This document shows, piece after piece, positions 1-7,835 of a DNA stretch of 15,508 nt (the first letter of the stretch is position 1; every line of letters begins with the position of its first letter). Origin of the DNA: JAKBCQ01 sp021807585 (GTDB lineage: Bacteria > Planctomycetota > Planctomycetia > Isosphaerales > Isosphaeraceae); the NCBI GenBank assembly GCA_027325115.1, contig DAHWFG010000063.1:1-15508 (forward strand). Reading direction: 5' to 3'. The position numbers and the translations under genes are program-made. Under the pieces are notes generated by a model. The model was not told the DNA's origin. It ran no database searches and saw only the letters and a list, made by a program, of their open reading frames with translations.

Positions 1-2
1 CC

Positions 3-2144
3 TGGAAAGGTGAGCTCTATATTAGTCGTTGGGAGGAGGGGGGAAATCCGTCCAATAACGGTCGGATTGATAAATTATGGTATCCAGAATTCGTACAATC
101 GAAATCGACATTCAACAGGTCTCTCTTATCTCAACCAAACGCATCAAGCGATTTGATCGACGATTGGATCAAGCTTATGTCGTCTAGCGATCAAAGGGTT
201 CGACTTCGAGCGCAATTATTACTCGCCGATCACGACGAGGCCGTTTTGCCGTTACTCAAGCTCGCGCGTAAATCGCCGGATCGGATCGCAAGGATCCATG
301 CGATTTGGGGGTTGGGTCGATTGATTAAGAAACACCCAGGTATACTCGATCATTTTATACAATTGCTGCGCGACGAGGACTCGGAAGTTCGCGCTCAGAC
401 CGCCAAAGTTCTTGGTTATGATCGATTTCAGTCCGCACTTGATCCGCTAATTGTTGCATTAAATGATGTGGAACCGAGAGTTTGTTATCACGCCGCTATC
501 GCCCTTGGAAAAATTGGCGATTCGAAAGCCTTCTATCCTTTGATTCAATCGATCAAACTCAACGCTGATCGAGATCCAATACTTAGAAACGCTTTTGTGA
601 TGGGATTGGCCGGCGTCGCCGACATGGAAAAACTGAAACAAACAGTAACTGATCCGAACGTATCGGTTCGATTGGCGACATTGTTGACCTATCGCCGACT
701 AAAATCCGAAAATGTACAGCGCTTTCTCGACGATTCAGACTTGTTCATCAAAGTCGAGGCGGCGCGAGCCGTCAACGACGTTCCAATCCCGGCTGCGGCG
801 CGTCGATTGGCCGCGTCGTTAAATCAACCGTTTCTTCCCGATGCATATATCCATCGTGCGCTGGCGGCTTGTAATATGTTGGGCACGTTGGACGATATGC
901 GAAGTGTCGTACGATTTGCGACACGACCGGATGTCGATCCATCGTTTCGAGTCGAATCAATCCGGCTTTTAACCGATTGGACTAAACCGGACGTTTTTAA
1001 TATCGTTGATGGTACGCGCCAATATATAGAAAACCGACCTCGTAACATAGATTATTCTTTTATTAGACTCAATCTAGCCGCTATGATTCAGAATCGCACC
1101 GACGCGTCGTCTCAGGCAACGATCTCTTTAATTGAATCCATGGGGGTTATTAACGAAGGTGAATCTCTCGAACAATTAGCCGGCGACGAAAACCTGTCGA
1201 TTCAAACACGATGTGATGCGCTTCGGGTTATGATACAGTCGAAAGAAAGTACGATTAAATCTCGTATTAAAAGTTTTATTAATAGTCGAGACCCGTTGAT
1301 TCGACTTGAGGTAATCCGTTCGCTCGCTGAAGACGAACCCCGTCGAGCGGTGAAATTGCTTGGTGAATTACTGAATCACCGGCGGATCCGGGTGCGTCAA
1401 AAAGCATGGGAACTTCTCGGTGATATTCCAGATCCTGAGGCCGATCGTCTGTTGATTCTAGGATTATCCAATGTATTGAATCACCGAATCGACGTCGCCG
1501 TTGAACTTGAACTCTTGGAATCAGTGAAAAAGCGAACATCATCGGACGTTTCTTACGCTTTAAAGCAAATCGTATCAAGCGCGTCTTCTGTAAATGACCC
1601 CGTGGAATCGCGTCGATCAACGTTATATGACGGCGATTTTGGTCGTGGCGAATATCTATTTACCAATGGATCGGGTGAAACAGCGTGTCCTCGATGTCAT
1701 TCCATTCGATATCGCGTAAACGGAGGAACAGTCGGACCTGATTTAGCCGGAGTGGGGTTGCGACATAATCGACGATATATCCTTGAATCTCTGGTGACTC
1801 CGGGTCGAGTTGTTGCGAAAGGGTATGAGTCGATTATTCTAGCACTCTCCGACGGTCGAATTATATCAGGCGCTATTCAAAGCGAAAACGATAAGGAGAT
1901 TGTGATTAGCTCCGAAGGCCGTATTCAATCAATATCGAAAATCGATATCGACGATCGTACCGTCGGGAAATCGGCCATGCCCGATGATGTCGTTAAGAAT
2001 TATTCTGATCGTGATCTTCGTGATCTGGTTGAATTTCTATCCCGACTCGGTTCGGAATCAAGCAAGTGGAGTAAACTTGAGCGATTTGCCGATCATTTAC
2101 CACAACGAACCCACACGGATTATTATCAAGCCGGCGTTCGATAA
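3..2144 (+). CDS. PVC-type propeller/HEAT-repeat/cytochrome c protein, 5'-truncated by window edge
   Basis: The reading frame is open from base 3, so the gene starts upstream of the window; the TTG at 153 is internal. Residues coded at about 3-95 (LYISRWEEGG, then GRIDKLW) look like the last blade of the glucose/sorbosone-dehydrogenase-like propeller that opens the planctomycete and verrucomicrobial proteins of this family. About 460 residues of HEAT-type helical repeats follow (for example DEDSEVRAQTAKVLGY and VCYHAAIALGKIGD). The C-terminal domain carries a haem-binding CPRCH coded at 1686-1700, the family block GPDLAGVG, and a probable distal Met in SAMPDD at about 1977. The protein is expected to be exported and to carry haem c, passing electrons from an oxidation whose substrate I cannot name. 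713 residues are visible. The symporter gene begins 44 bp downstream on the same strand and may be co-transcribed. Family assignment is strong; substrate is unknown. Confidence 0.88.
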   Translation, partial: WKGELYISRWEEGGNPSNNGRIDKLWYPEFVQSKSTFNRSLLSQPNASSDLIDDWIKLMSSSDQRVRLRAQLLLADHDEAVLPLLKLARKSPDRIARIHAIWGLGRLIKKHPGILDHFIQLLRDEDSEVRAQTAKVLGYDRFQSALDPLIVALNDVEPRVCYHAAIALGKIGDSKAFYPLIQSIKLNADRDPILRNAFVMGLAGVADMEKLKQTVTDPNVSVRLATLLTYRRLKSENVQRFLDDSDLFIKVEAARAVNDVPIPAAARRLAASLNQPFLPDAYIHRALAACNMLGTLDDMRSVVRFATRPDVDPSFRVESIRLLTDWTKPDVFNIVDGTRQYIENRPRNIDYSFIRLNLAAMIQNRTDASSQATISLIESMGVINEGESLEQLAGDENLSIQTRCDALRVMIQSKESTIKSRIKSFINSRDPLIRLEVIRSLAEDEPRRAVKLLGELLNHRRIRVRQKAWELLGDIPDPEADRLLILGLSNVLNHRIDVAVELELLESVKKRTSSDVSYALKQIVSSASSVNDPVESRRSTLYDGDFGRGEYLFTNGSGETACPRCHSIRYRVNGGTVGPDLAGVGLRHNRRYILESLVTPGRVVAKGYESIILALSDGRIISGAIQSENDKEIVISSEGRIQSISKIDIDDRTVGKSAMPDDVVKNYSDRDLRDLVEFLSRLGSESSKWSKLERFADHLPQRTHTDYYQAGVR

Positions 2145-2188
2145 CCGACCAAGATCGTCATTCATTCGTGTACAATATTTAAGTCTAT

Positions 2189-3793
2189 ATGATCTATAAT
2201 AATTATTATATCTCATTGATAGTGACGGCTTTATTATTAGCCTTATCTTGTTTCGCGTTGTTTGTTCGAAGAACCGATCGTGTCGTCGGATGCGCCGGGG
2301 ATTTTTATCTCGCGGATCGACGAATCGGCGCTATGGAATCCGGTCTCGGGATCACGGCGTTTTATTTCGGCGTTCTCGGTATAGCGAATATGGTTTCGTC
2401 TTTTTATAGTCACAGTCGATCCTTATGGTATTTTATAGGCGAGTCCGCTACGACAATCGTCGCCGCTTTCATAATAGGATTGCGGTTTCGAACACGTAAT
2501 GATTATACTATTGATTCTTCTCCGATAACATGGTTGGCTCAAGCGTTTGAAAGCAAACGAATGATTTCAACGGTATTCGCCGCGATTATTTTATTCATTG
2601 AACCGTCGGTCGCGTTTCTTCACCTTAAGATCGCCGACGCCATTTGGAGGGAATTGTCATTTAGTCTTCATTATGAATATTTGGTTTTTTTATTAATGAT
2701 TTTAATCGGATTCGTCATGATCTTCGGGTTAAGGGGAGTCGTACGATTTCATGTCGTATCGTTTAGCATCATGCTAATTGTCATTCTGATTGTTATAATC
2801 GCGGCGCGCATTTCAGGCGAAACCGATCAATCGTTCAAAGGCGTCTCCACCGTCTCAGACATCAACCGAGTCGCGTCGGATGATCATTTTAACCCTTCTG
2901 GTCTCATAATTCTAAACATGTTTATCATATCGTTTACATCGATGATGCAATTACCCGTTTTGGTGCGTTATCAGGCTTCATCATCGTTGCGAAGTTTAAT
3001 TCGCGCCGTGGCGTTGTTCGCGGTGATTTCATTTGCAGCAGTAATTATACTCGCCTATTATACGTCCGGTTTCGCTGAAAGTCATTTTCCTCCAAGAATT
3101 GATGAACAATGGCGAGTATTGCCTAATCCCGTTTTTGGTTCCTCGCCGGACGGATTTAATCGAATTATTCCGGTCGTTTTGCAGTTCATCGGCTTACATG
3201 TGTTTGGCCGATTCGGTCGTCCGCTTTCGGATTTTCTGATCTTCCCATTAATCGCGACGGCGATGGGTGCGGTCATCATGCATCTACATATTATTGGTAT
3301 TATTTTTTCTAAGGATATTTACAAAACTTTGATCCGCAGAAAGTGCGATTTATCGGAATCGGTATTCGTCGGTCGTTTGGTAATGATCGTCGTCGGGCTT
3401 ATTTTATCCGTGATTTACCTATATGATAAACAATCAATCGCAGGTTTACGATTCACCATGATATTCTCCGAAGCGGCGGTATTGGCGGGATCGTTGGCGG
3501 CGCAATCCGCGCCCGCGTTTATCGACCGTCTTTATATCAAACGATGCCGGAAATATGGAATTACCGCGGGGTTTCTCGTCGGTGTTTTATTGGTATTTAT
3601 TACAAGCGATCTTGCCAATGAAGTGTTTATCAAGATCGCTCCCGGTATATCACATTCTCCAATTTACGATCAGTTGCGATTGTATTCTTTATCCGCTTCA
3701 ATGATTGCAAACGTCTGTACAGCGGTGTGTTTTAGTTTAATCGAGGGTGTGGCGAAACGCCGTTGTGCGTCGCTTCATGGGCGATCTGATTGA
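2189..3793 (+). CDS. SSS-family (sodium:solute symporter-like) membrane transporter
   Basis: A 534-residue, strongly hydrophobic protein with about 12-13 predicted membrane segments. The family signature near the N-terminus is visible (GDFYLADRRIG, residues 37-47). So are QLPVLVRYQ (254-262), like the conserved TM-loop Arg block, and FSKDIYKTLIRR (373-384) after the ninth core helix. These place it in the solute:sodium symporter group (LeuT fold, inner membrane). In PutP the core helix preceding that Asp-Ile-Tyr motif has Ser340-Thr341 at the Na2 sodium site. Aligning back from the Asp gives Gly360-Ala361 here, so the coupling ion may differ. ATG 2189 was chosen because it opens directly into the first helix; no Shine-Dalgarno sequence is visible. 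The gene follows the cytochrome gene by 44 bp and converges on the zinc-ribbon gene with 14 bp between stops. The substrate cannot be read from the sequence. Confidence 0.8.
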   Translation: MIYNNYYISLIVTALLLALSCFALFVRRTDRVVGCAGDFYLADRRIGAMESGLGITAFYFGVLGIANMVSSFYSHSRSLWYFIGESATTIVAAFIIGLRFRTRNDYTIDSSPITWLAQAFESKRMISTVFAAIILFIEPSVAFLHLKIADAIWRELSFSLHYEYLVFLLMILIGFVMIFGLRGVVRFHVVSFSIMLIVILIVIIAARISGETDQSFKGVSTVSDINRVASDDHFNPSGLIILNMFIISFTSMMQLPVLVRYQASSSLRSLIRAVALFAVISFAAVIILAYYTSGFAESHFPPRIDEQWRVLPNPVFGSSPDGFNRIIPVVLQFIGLHVFGRFGRPLSDFLIFPLIATAMGAVIMHLHIIGIIFSKDIYKTLIRRKCDLSESVFVGRLVMIVVGLILSVIYLYDKQSIAGLRFTMIFSEAAVLAGSLAAQSAPAFIDRLYIKRCRKYGITAGFLVGVLLVFITSDLANEVFIKIAPGISHSPIYDQLRLYSLSASMIANVCTAVCFSLIEGVAKRRCASLHGRSD

Positions 3794-3807
3794 ATCGGGT
3801 CGTTTAA

Positions 3808-4578
3808 TCAATTGGCGAATGCGAGTTTCTGACTCATCAATTCGAACGTTTTTGAGCCGTCGAGATACACTCCTCCGTCGCGCTCGACAAAAATGAGATG
3901 AAGCGCGAAGTATTGACTTTGGGTGTCGAATCCTCCTCCCTTTTTCGGTCCCTTTTTGGAAACGGGTTTCGCTTTCTTTTCAACGGGTTTGGGCGCGACG
4001 GCGGTTGGATCGATTAGTAATACTTTCACGTATTTTTCTGTCGGTAAAAGTTTTAAGCCTTCGTCTTCGGCGGGCAGCATGGAAGCCAGCGGAGTGATGT
4101 CGGCGGCCGTCGACGTCGTTTTAAATTTCGGTCGGATTTTCGCGATAATCTCATCGGCGCCGGTTTTCGACTCTTTAGTACAGAGTGATCGCAACTGCGA
4201 CGTGTTTTCGGCGATGAACGCTTCGGCCGCGGTTTTGGCGTAATCCTCAACCGATTTCGGTCTTCCTTGAATCATTTTCACGACGTTTTGACCGATCAAC
4301 AGGACGATCAGCACGACGGCGATCAGAGGAGCGTATTTTTTAAGCAACGGTCCGTATTGCTCGGAGAATTCTCCCATTCCCGTATCGAAACCGAAATTGG
4401 TCGGTTGATACGAACGTGATCGTTGTTTTCCTTTTTTGCTTGGATCGCCAAGAACGATTTTCCCACCTTGATCCATGTAAAACGTCGCGTCGCACGCTTT
4501 ACAGTGCATTTTTGCATTGAGCCGATCGGGAGGTACCGAATACACTCGATCACATCTGGGACAGGCGATCGGGATCAT
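3808..4578 (-). CDS. Zinc-ribbon, single-pass membrane protein of unknown function
   Basis: A 256-residue protein. Residues 6-29 form an MJ0042-like zinc ribbon with two CxxC pairs (C6-P-R-C9 and C26-K-A-C29), a module common at the N-terminus of planctomycete and myxobacterial proteins. A basic, Gln/Ser-containing linker follows. One hydrophobic helix lies at about 83-100 (APLIAVVLIVLLIGQNVV), and a soluble C-terminal half at 105-256 contains a Lys-rich stretch (KPVEKKAKPVSKKGPKKGG). The zinc ribbon should face the cytoplasm and the C-terminal half the periplasm, though the sequence does not prove orientation. The C-terminal half suggests an alpha+beta domain with no family I recognise. ATG 4578 is supported by a good ribosome site (GAGGAGA, complement of 4586-4592, 7 nt spacing). 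The gene is transcribed alone. Confidence 0.8.
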   Translation of the reverse strand: MIPIACPRCDRVYSVPPDRLNAKMHCKACDATFYMDQGGKIVLGDPSKKGKQRSRSYQPTNFGFDTGMGEFSEQYGPLLKKYAPLIAVVLIVLLIGQNVVKMIQGRPKSVEDYAKTAAEAFIAENTSQLRSLCTKESKTGADEIIAKIRPKFKTTSTAADITPLASMLPAEDEGLKLLPTEKYVKVLLIDPTAVAPKPVEKKAKPVSKKGPKKGGGFDTQSQYFALHLIFVERDGGVYLDGSKTFELMSQKLAFAN

Positions 4579-5009
4579 CGTATTGTCTCCTCAATATATG
4601 TTACTATATATTGCGATGCTTCGTCCACGGCGGTCGATTATTCGTCCAACCGTCGTTTCAATCGCAATTTTCGAGTCGAGATCAATTAGAAAATGAATAT
4701 CGCTTATTACATGATTGATTATCGGTCAATTATGTTTATGTAGCGATGATTTCTAATCGCTTCCATCCTCAACATGGCGCGATCATCGGCGGCGATCTTC
4801 GTCGAGGAACAATCAGTTTCAAGGTAACCGATGCTGAACTAAAGTGAAAGAGGGTTCCAAGTCTGAAAATCAAGATTAAGTGGTGACGACTTTTCACATG
4901 AAATCGATTTCCTTGTCGAAGAAGACACGGAATGAATCTCGGATTGTGAATCGACTTCGAGTCGGTTAGAATTCCATTCAATCTTGGAGTGACGCAAGGG
5001 TTCATCAAT
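4579..5009. other. Divergent intergenic region between zinc-ribbon gene and epimerase gene
   Basis: About 430 bp without a credible gene. It must hold the promoters of both flanking genes. Visible structure is the AT-rich hairpin at 4592-4613 and a short perfect palindrome CGACT-TCG-AGTCG at 4952-4964, about 45 bp before the epimerase start. I see no RNA gene, and the short frames here have no family resemblance. Confidence 0.6.
4592..4613 (-). promoter_or_regulatory. AT-rich perfect inverted repeat in the leader of the zinc-ribbon gene
   Basis: CAATATAT at 4592-4599 and ATATATTG at 4606-4613 are perfect inverted repeats around a 6-nt loop. They lie just upstream of the ribosome site of the minus-strand gene and contain TATA-like words that could serve as a -10 element. 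It could be promoter, operator or chance; AT-rich palindromes of this length are not rare. Confidence 0.3.
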
Positions 5010-5984
5010 ATGCGAGTTCTGATCACCGGCGCAACCGGTTTTGTCGGTGGGCATCTTACCGAGCGATTGCTGCAAGCCGGCGACGTGATCGTCGGTTTGT
5101 CCACTTCGGGATCGTGGTCGCGGCAATTGCATCATCTTAATCCCCTTGCTCGTGTTGAATCGCTCAACGTCGCCACGGTCGGTCCCTCCATTTGTGCCGA
5201 GTTAATCGCCCGCAAACAACCTGAAGTCGTTTATCATCTCGCAGCTCAACCTAATCCTCAAGCGAGTGTTGATTTCCCAATTGAGACCTGGAACGTCAAC
5301 TTAGGCGGTACGCTTAACCTCCTGGAAGGGGTTCGACTTTCCGGTCTTCGACCGCGGATTGTGCTCATCGGGTCGGGCGTCAGTTATGGAAATCCCACCG
5401 CGGAATATATCCCCGTTGATGAAAATTGTCCTCTCAGGCCGAATAATCCCTACGCCGCTAGTAAAGCCGCTGCAGATTTACTGGCGATTCAGCATGTATT
5501 AGCCCATAACGCCGATATCGTCATCGCTCGTCCATTCAATCATGCTGGTCCCAGACAGTCTGAGAAATACGTGCTTGGCGGTTTAGCTCGCCAAGTCGCT
5601 GAAGTGGAACTTGGACTAAAAGAGTCCGTCGTCGTCGGCAATCTCAATATTGTTCGCGATTTTACCGATGTTCGCGATATTGTTGAAGGATATTACTTAC
5701 TAGCTAAATTGGGTAAATCAGGCGAAGTTTATAATATCGGACAAGGCGTTGGAACGCGTTTGCAAGACGCACTCGATTTTCTGATTTCACAAGCGACCCG
5801 TTCTATCGAGGTACGCGTCGACCCTGCACGATTTCGAGCGGTCGATTCATCTTATTTAATCGCAAATCCCGCTAAATTTCGCGAGACTACAAAGTGGAAA
5901 CCATATTATACGATTGAACATACATTAAAAGACATGCTCGATGAACAACGACGACTGGTTCTGGAAAAAGCGGCGAATCTCTAA
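5010..5984 (+). CDS. NAD(P)-dependent nucleotide-sugar epimerase/reductase, GDP-4-dehydro-6-deoxy-mannose reductase-like
   Basis: A 324-residue extended short-chain dehydrogenase. The Rossmann nucleotide motif GATGFVG is at residues 7-13, the catalytic YxxxK is Y148-AAS-K152, and the catalytic hydroxyl is likely in GSGVSYG (121-127). RPFNHAGPRQ (174-183) and GNLNIVRDFTDVRDIV (210-225) closely resemble the corresponding blocks in RMD, which reduces GDP-4-keto-6-deoxy-D-mannose to GDP-D-rhamnose, and in the related GDP-mannose 4,6-dehydratases. The short length fits a reductase better than a dehydratase (about 340-370). The product would feed cell-surface polysaccharide, but no glycosyltransferase or gmd partner is nearby. 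ATG 5010 opens directly into the first beta strand and has AAGGG 9 nt upstream; an in-frame GTG at 4989 would add seven residues with no family equivalent. Fold is certain, exact reaction likely but unproven. Confidence 0.85.
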   Translation: MRVLITGATGFVGGHLTERLLQAGDVIVGLSTSGSWSRQLHHLNPLARVESLNVATVGPSICAELIARKQPEVVYHLAAQPNPQASVDFPIETWNVNLGGTLNLLEGVRLSGLRPRIVLIGSGVSYGNPTAEYIPVDENCPLRPNNPYAASKAAADLLAIQHVLAHNADIVIARPFNHAGPRQSEKYVLGGLARQVAEVELGLKESVVVGNLNIVRDFTDVRDIVEGYYLLAKLGKSGEVYNIGQGVGTRLQDALDFLISQATRSIEVRVDPARFRAVDSSYLIANPAKFRETTKWKPYYTIEHTLKDMLDEQRRLVLEKAANL

Positions 5985-6192
5985 TCTCTTGTTATTCGAT
6001 CCGTATATCTAATCGACAGATATTACGATCCTCGATTTGAGAAGGCCGTTGGATCGTCATGCACCGTGTTGATGGAATTGTGAACGGTCTGTCGATTCAA
6101 TCTTCAAGGCCGGCGGATGATTGACTCGGATTTCTCTGGTTCCAGATTGTAGATCCGGCTGTTGACGATTCAGCATCTTCGGGTCGACCGTG

Positions 6193-6201
6193 TTATCGAC
6201 A
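6193..6201 (+). promoter_or_regulatory. DnaA-box-like site 1
   Basis: TTATCGACA differs at one position from the classical DnaA box TTATCCACA. A second identical copy lies 88 bp further on in the same orientation, both ahead of dnaN. The CGA-rich vocabulary of this genome raises the chance of accidental matches. Confidence 0.3.
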
Positions 6202-6280
6202 TGGCGTCGACACGGCGCCGGTCGGTTGTTTTCGTGAAATTCCTCTGTTAAAGTCCGTTCTGAAATCGATCAAGCCGGGG

Positions 6281-6289
6281 TTATCGACA
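6281..6289 (+). promoter_or_regulatory. DnaA-box-like site 2
   Basis: A second TTATCGACA, identical and co-oriented with the copy 88 bp upstream, about 180 bp before the dnaN start and just before the AT-rich hairpin. Same caveat as for the first copy. Confidence 0.3.
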
Positions 6290-6326
6290 GAACGATGCTC
6301 GCTCTGTATTCTTCTAATTCTGTTGA

Positions 6327-6382
6327 TTGATTTCACTTTAATTAAGAAATCAACGAACGCTCGATCAATCGGTTCGATTGAT
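6327..6382 (+). promoter_or_regulatory. Two tandem hairpins before dnaN
   Basis: TTGATTTC (6327-6334) and GAAATCAA (6346-6353) form a perfect 8-bp stem around the loop ACTTTAATTAA. Then ATCAATCG (6364-6371) and CGATTGAT (6375-6382) form a second perfect 8-bp stem with a GTT loop. They fall 90-145 bp before the dnaN ATG. They could be operators, an unwinding element with its flank, or an upstream terminator (no T-run supports the last). Confidence 0.3.
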
Positions 6383-6470
6383 TTATCCTCGCACGGCGGC
6401 CGATTGCTCAGAATGCTCGACTGAAATCGTTCACTTTGCCGGTTTAATCCGGCGACATTGGGGAGATAGA

Positions 6471-7589
6471 ATGAAGGTTCTCTGCGATCGCGATGGGTTG
6501 TTCACGGCGTTCAGCATGATCGACGGGGTCGCCCCCGCTCGCAGTCCCAAACCCGTTTTGCAGAACGTGAAGTTCATCGCCGACCCGGATCACGGTACGA
6601 CAATGATGGCGACGGATCTTGAGCTGGGGATTCGCCATCGTGTGATTGGTGTGGGAATTGACGAACCCGGCGCCGTGATCTTACCCGGTGTTCCCGTGCG
6701 CTCGATCCTTCGAACAATCAAAGAAAACGAGTTATCTCTAGCCACAGAAGGAGATTACATCGTCATTCGAGGCGTTCATTCCGAATTCAAGCTCACCAGC
6801 ATCGACCCCAACGAGTTTCCCGAGGTTCCTGATTTTGCCGCGACCTCATACCATGTCGTCACCGCGGCGAACTTAAAACGAATCATTCGGCGCACTGTAT
6901 TCGCCACCGACGTTGAAAGCACGCGATACGCTCTGGGAGGCGTTCTGATTGAACTCCAACCCGAATCCATCGCAATGGTCGGAACCGATGGTCGACGCCT
7001 GGCATATGCTCTAGCGCCCGCTGAAGGAGAGAACAACCCGCCGATTCCCACGGGAACACCCGTTGTTCCCGTAAAGTCGCTCAAACTGATCGATCGCAAC
7101 TTGAACGACGACGATCCTCCCGTCCATATCGCGATTCAAGGAACGACCTCGATTCTTGTAAGAACTGAGAACAGCGTCATTTACAGCCGACTCGTCGAAG
7201 GTCGATTTCCACAATATCGCGATGTTTTCCCTAAAGGCGCAGAGATTCGCGTTCCTCTTGAGGTCGGCGTGCTCAAAAACACCGTGGAACAAGCCTCAGT
7301 GGCGACTAACGATGATAGTCGCGGCGTCGACTTTGATTTTGACGAGGGGATGCTTCGCCTTTTCAGCCAAGCCGCGGATATTGGATCGTCACACGTTGAA
7401 CTGCCCATTCAGTACAATGGACCTCGATTGACGATTCGATTTGATCCCAAATACTTGCTCGAGGCGCTTAAAGCGCTCGACGACTCCATGACGATTACCG
7501 CCGAACTGATCGATCCCAAAAGTCCCGCGGTCTTCAAAACCGACGATCTCTATCAGTATGTTGTGATGCCGTTAGCTCGTGAAAATTGA
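6471..7589 (+). CDS. dnaN: DNA polymerase III beta subunit (sliding clamp)
   Basis: A 372-residue protein, normal for the bacterial clamp (about 366). The clamp tethers the replicative polymerase to DNA as a ring-shaped dimer and recruits many repair proteins. Family blocks are in order: VLQNVKF near residue 30, FKL...FPEVPDF near 105-120, TDGRRLAYAL in the middle domain, EGRFPQYRDVFP in the last third, and the C-terminal YVVMPL that ends nearly all beta clamps. ATG 6471 is preferred over the in-frame TTG at 6378 because MKVLCDRDGL matches the normal N-terminus and GGGGAG (6460-6465) sits 5 nt upstream. The usual partners dnaA, recF and gyrB are absent on both sides, so it is transcribed alone from a long leader carrying DnaA-box-like sites. 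The product looks functional. Confidence 0.97.
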   Translation: MKVLCDRDGLFTAFSMIDGVAPARSPKPVLQNVKFIADPDHGTTMMATDLELGIRHRVIGVGIDEPGAVILPGVPVRSILRTIKENELSLATEGDYIVIRGVHSEFKLTSIDPNEFPEVPDFAATSYHVVTAANLKRIIRRTVFATDVESTRYALGGVLIELQPESIAMVGTDGRRLAYALAPAEGENNPPIPTGTPVVPVKSLKLIDRNLNDDDPPVHIAIQGTTSILVRTENSVIYSRLVEGRFPQYRDVFPKGAEIRVPLEVGVLKNTVEQASVATNDDSRGVDFDFDEGMLRLFSQAADIGSSHVELPIQYNGPRLTIRFDPKYLLEALKALDDSMTITAELIDPKSPAVFKTDDLYQYVVMPLAREN

Positions 7590-7835
7590 ACGCTCCCGGC
7601 CGACGATATCAAAACGCCGTCGTAGCAAACTCGGCAAGTTCTTGGCGATTTCAGATTGAGGATGATAAAATCAATTCGGATCAGATTGCCCAGGAAGCCG
7701 AACCTGAATGTTAAGCACTCGATCGTTCGCACAATATTTGCTTTAGCGACGCTACGGGTCAAAATACCTTCAAGTTCAAGCCGCACACGGTCGGCGGGTT
7801 CATGAAGATGGAATTCCGATGGAGGGCGTTGAATC

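Larger units (their letters stand above)
5985..6470. other. Long leader upstream of dnaN with DnaA-box-like sites and hairpins
   Basis: A 486-bp gap with no credible gene. It contains two same-orientation TTATCGACA sites (6193-6201, 6281-6289). An 8-bp inverted repeat with an AT-rich loop lies at 6327-6353, a second 8-bp hairpin at 6364-6382, and a weak 6-bp one (ATATCT/AGATAT) at 6005-6023. The arrangement suggests replication-linked control of dnaN or part of an origin; neither is shown by sequence alone. Confidence 0.55.

Noticed and set aside
1984..2199. 71-residue frame with a hydrophobic start overlapping the end of the cytochrome gene and the start of the symporter gene
   Set aside because: Lies almost wholly inside the well-supported cytochrome domain in another frame; no ribosome site or family resemblance.
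3923..4243. Plus-strand 106-residue frame opposite the zinc-ribbon gene
   Set aside because: Antisense shadow; the minus-strand gene has a clear zinc ribbon, membrane helix and ribosome site.
6378..6470. Upstream TTG-initiated extension of dnaN
   Set aside because: The extra 31 residues have no counterpart in beta clamps and ATG 6471 has a good ribosome site.
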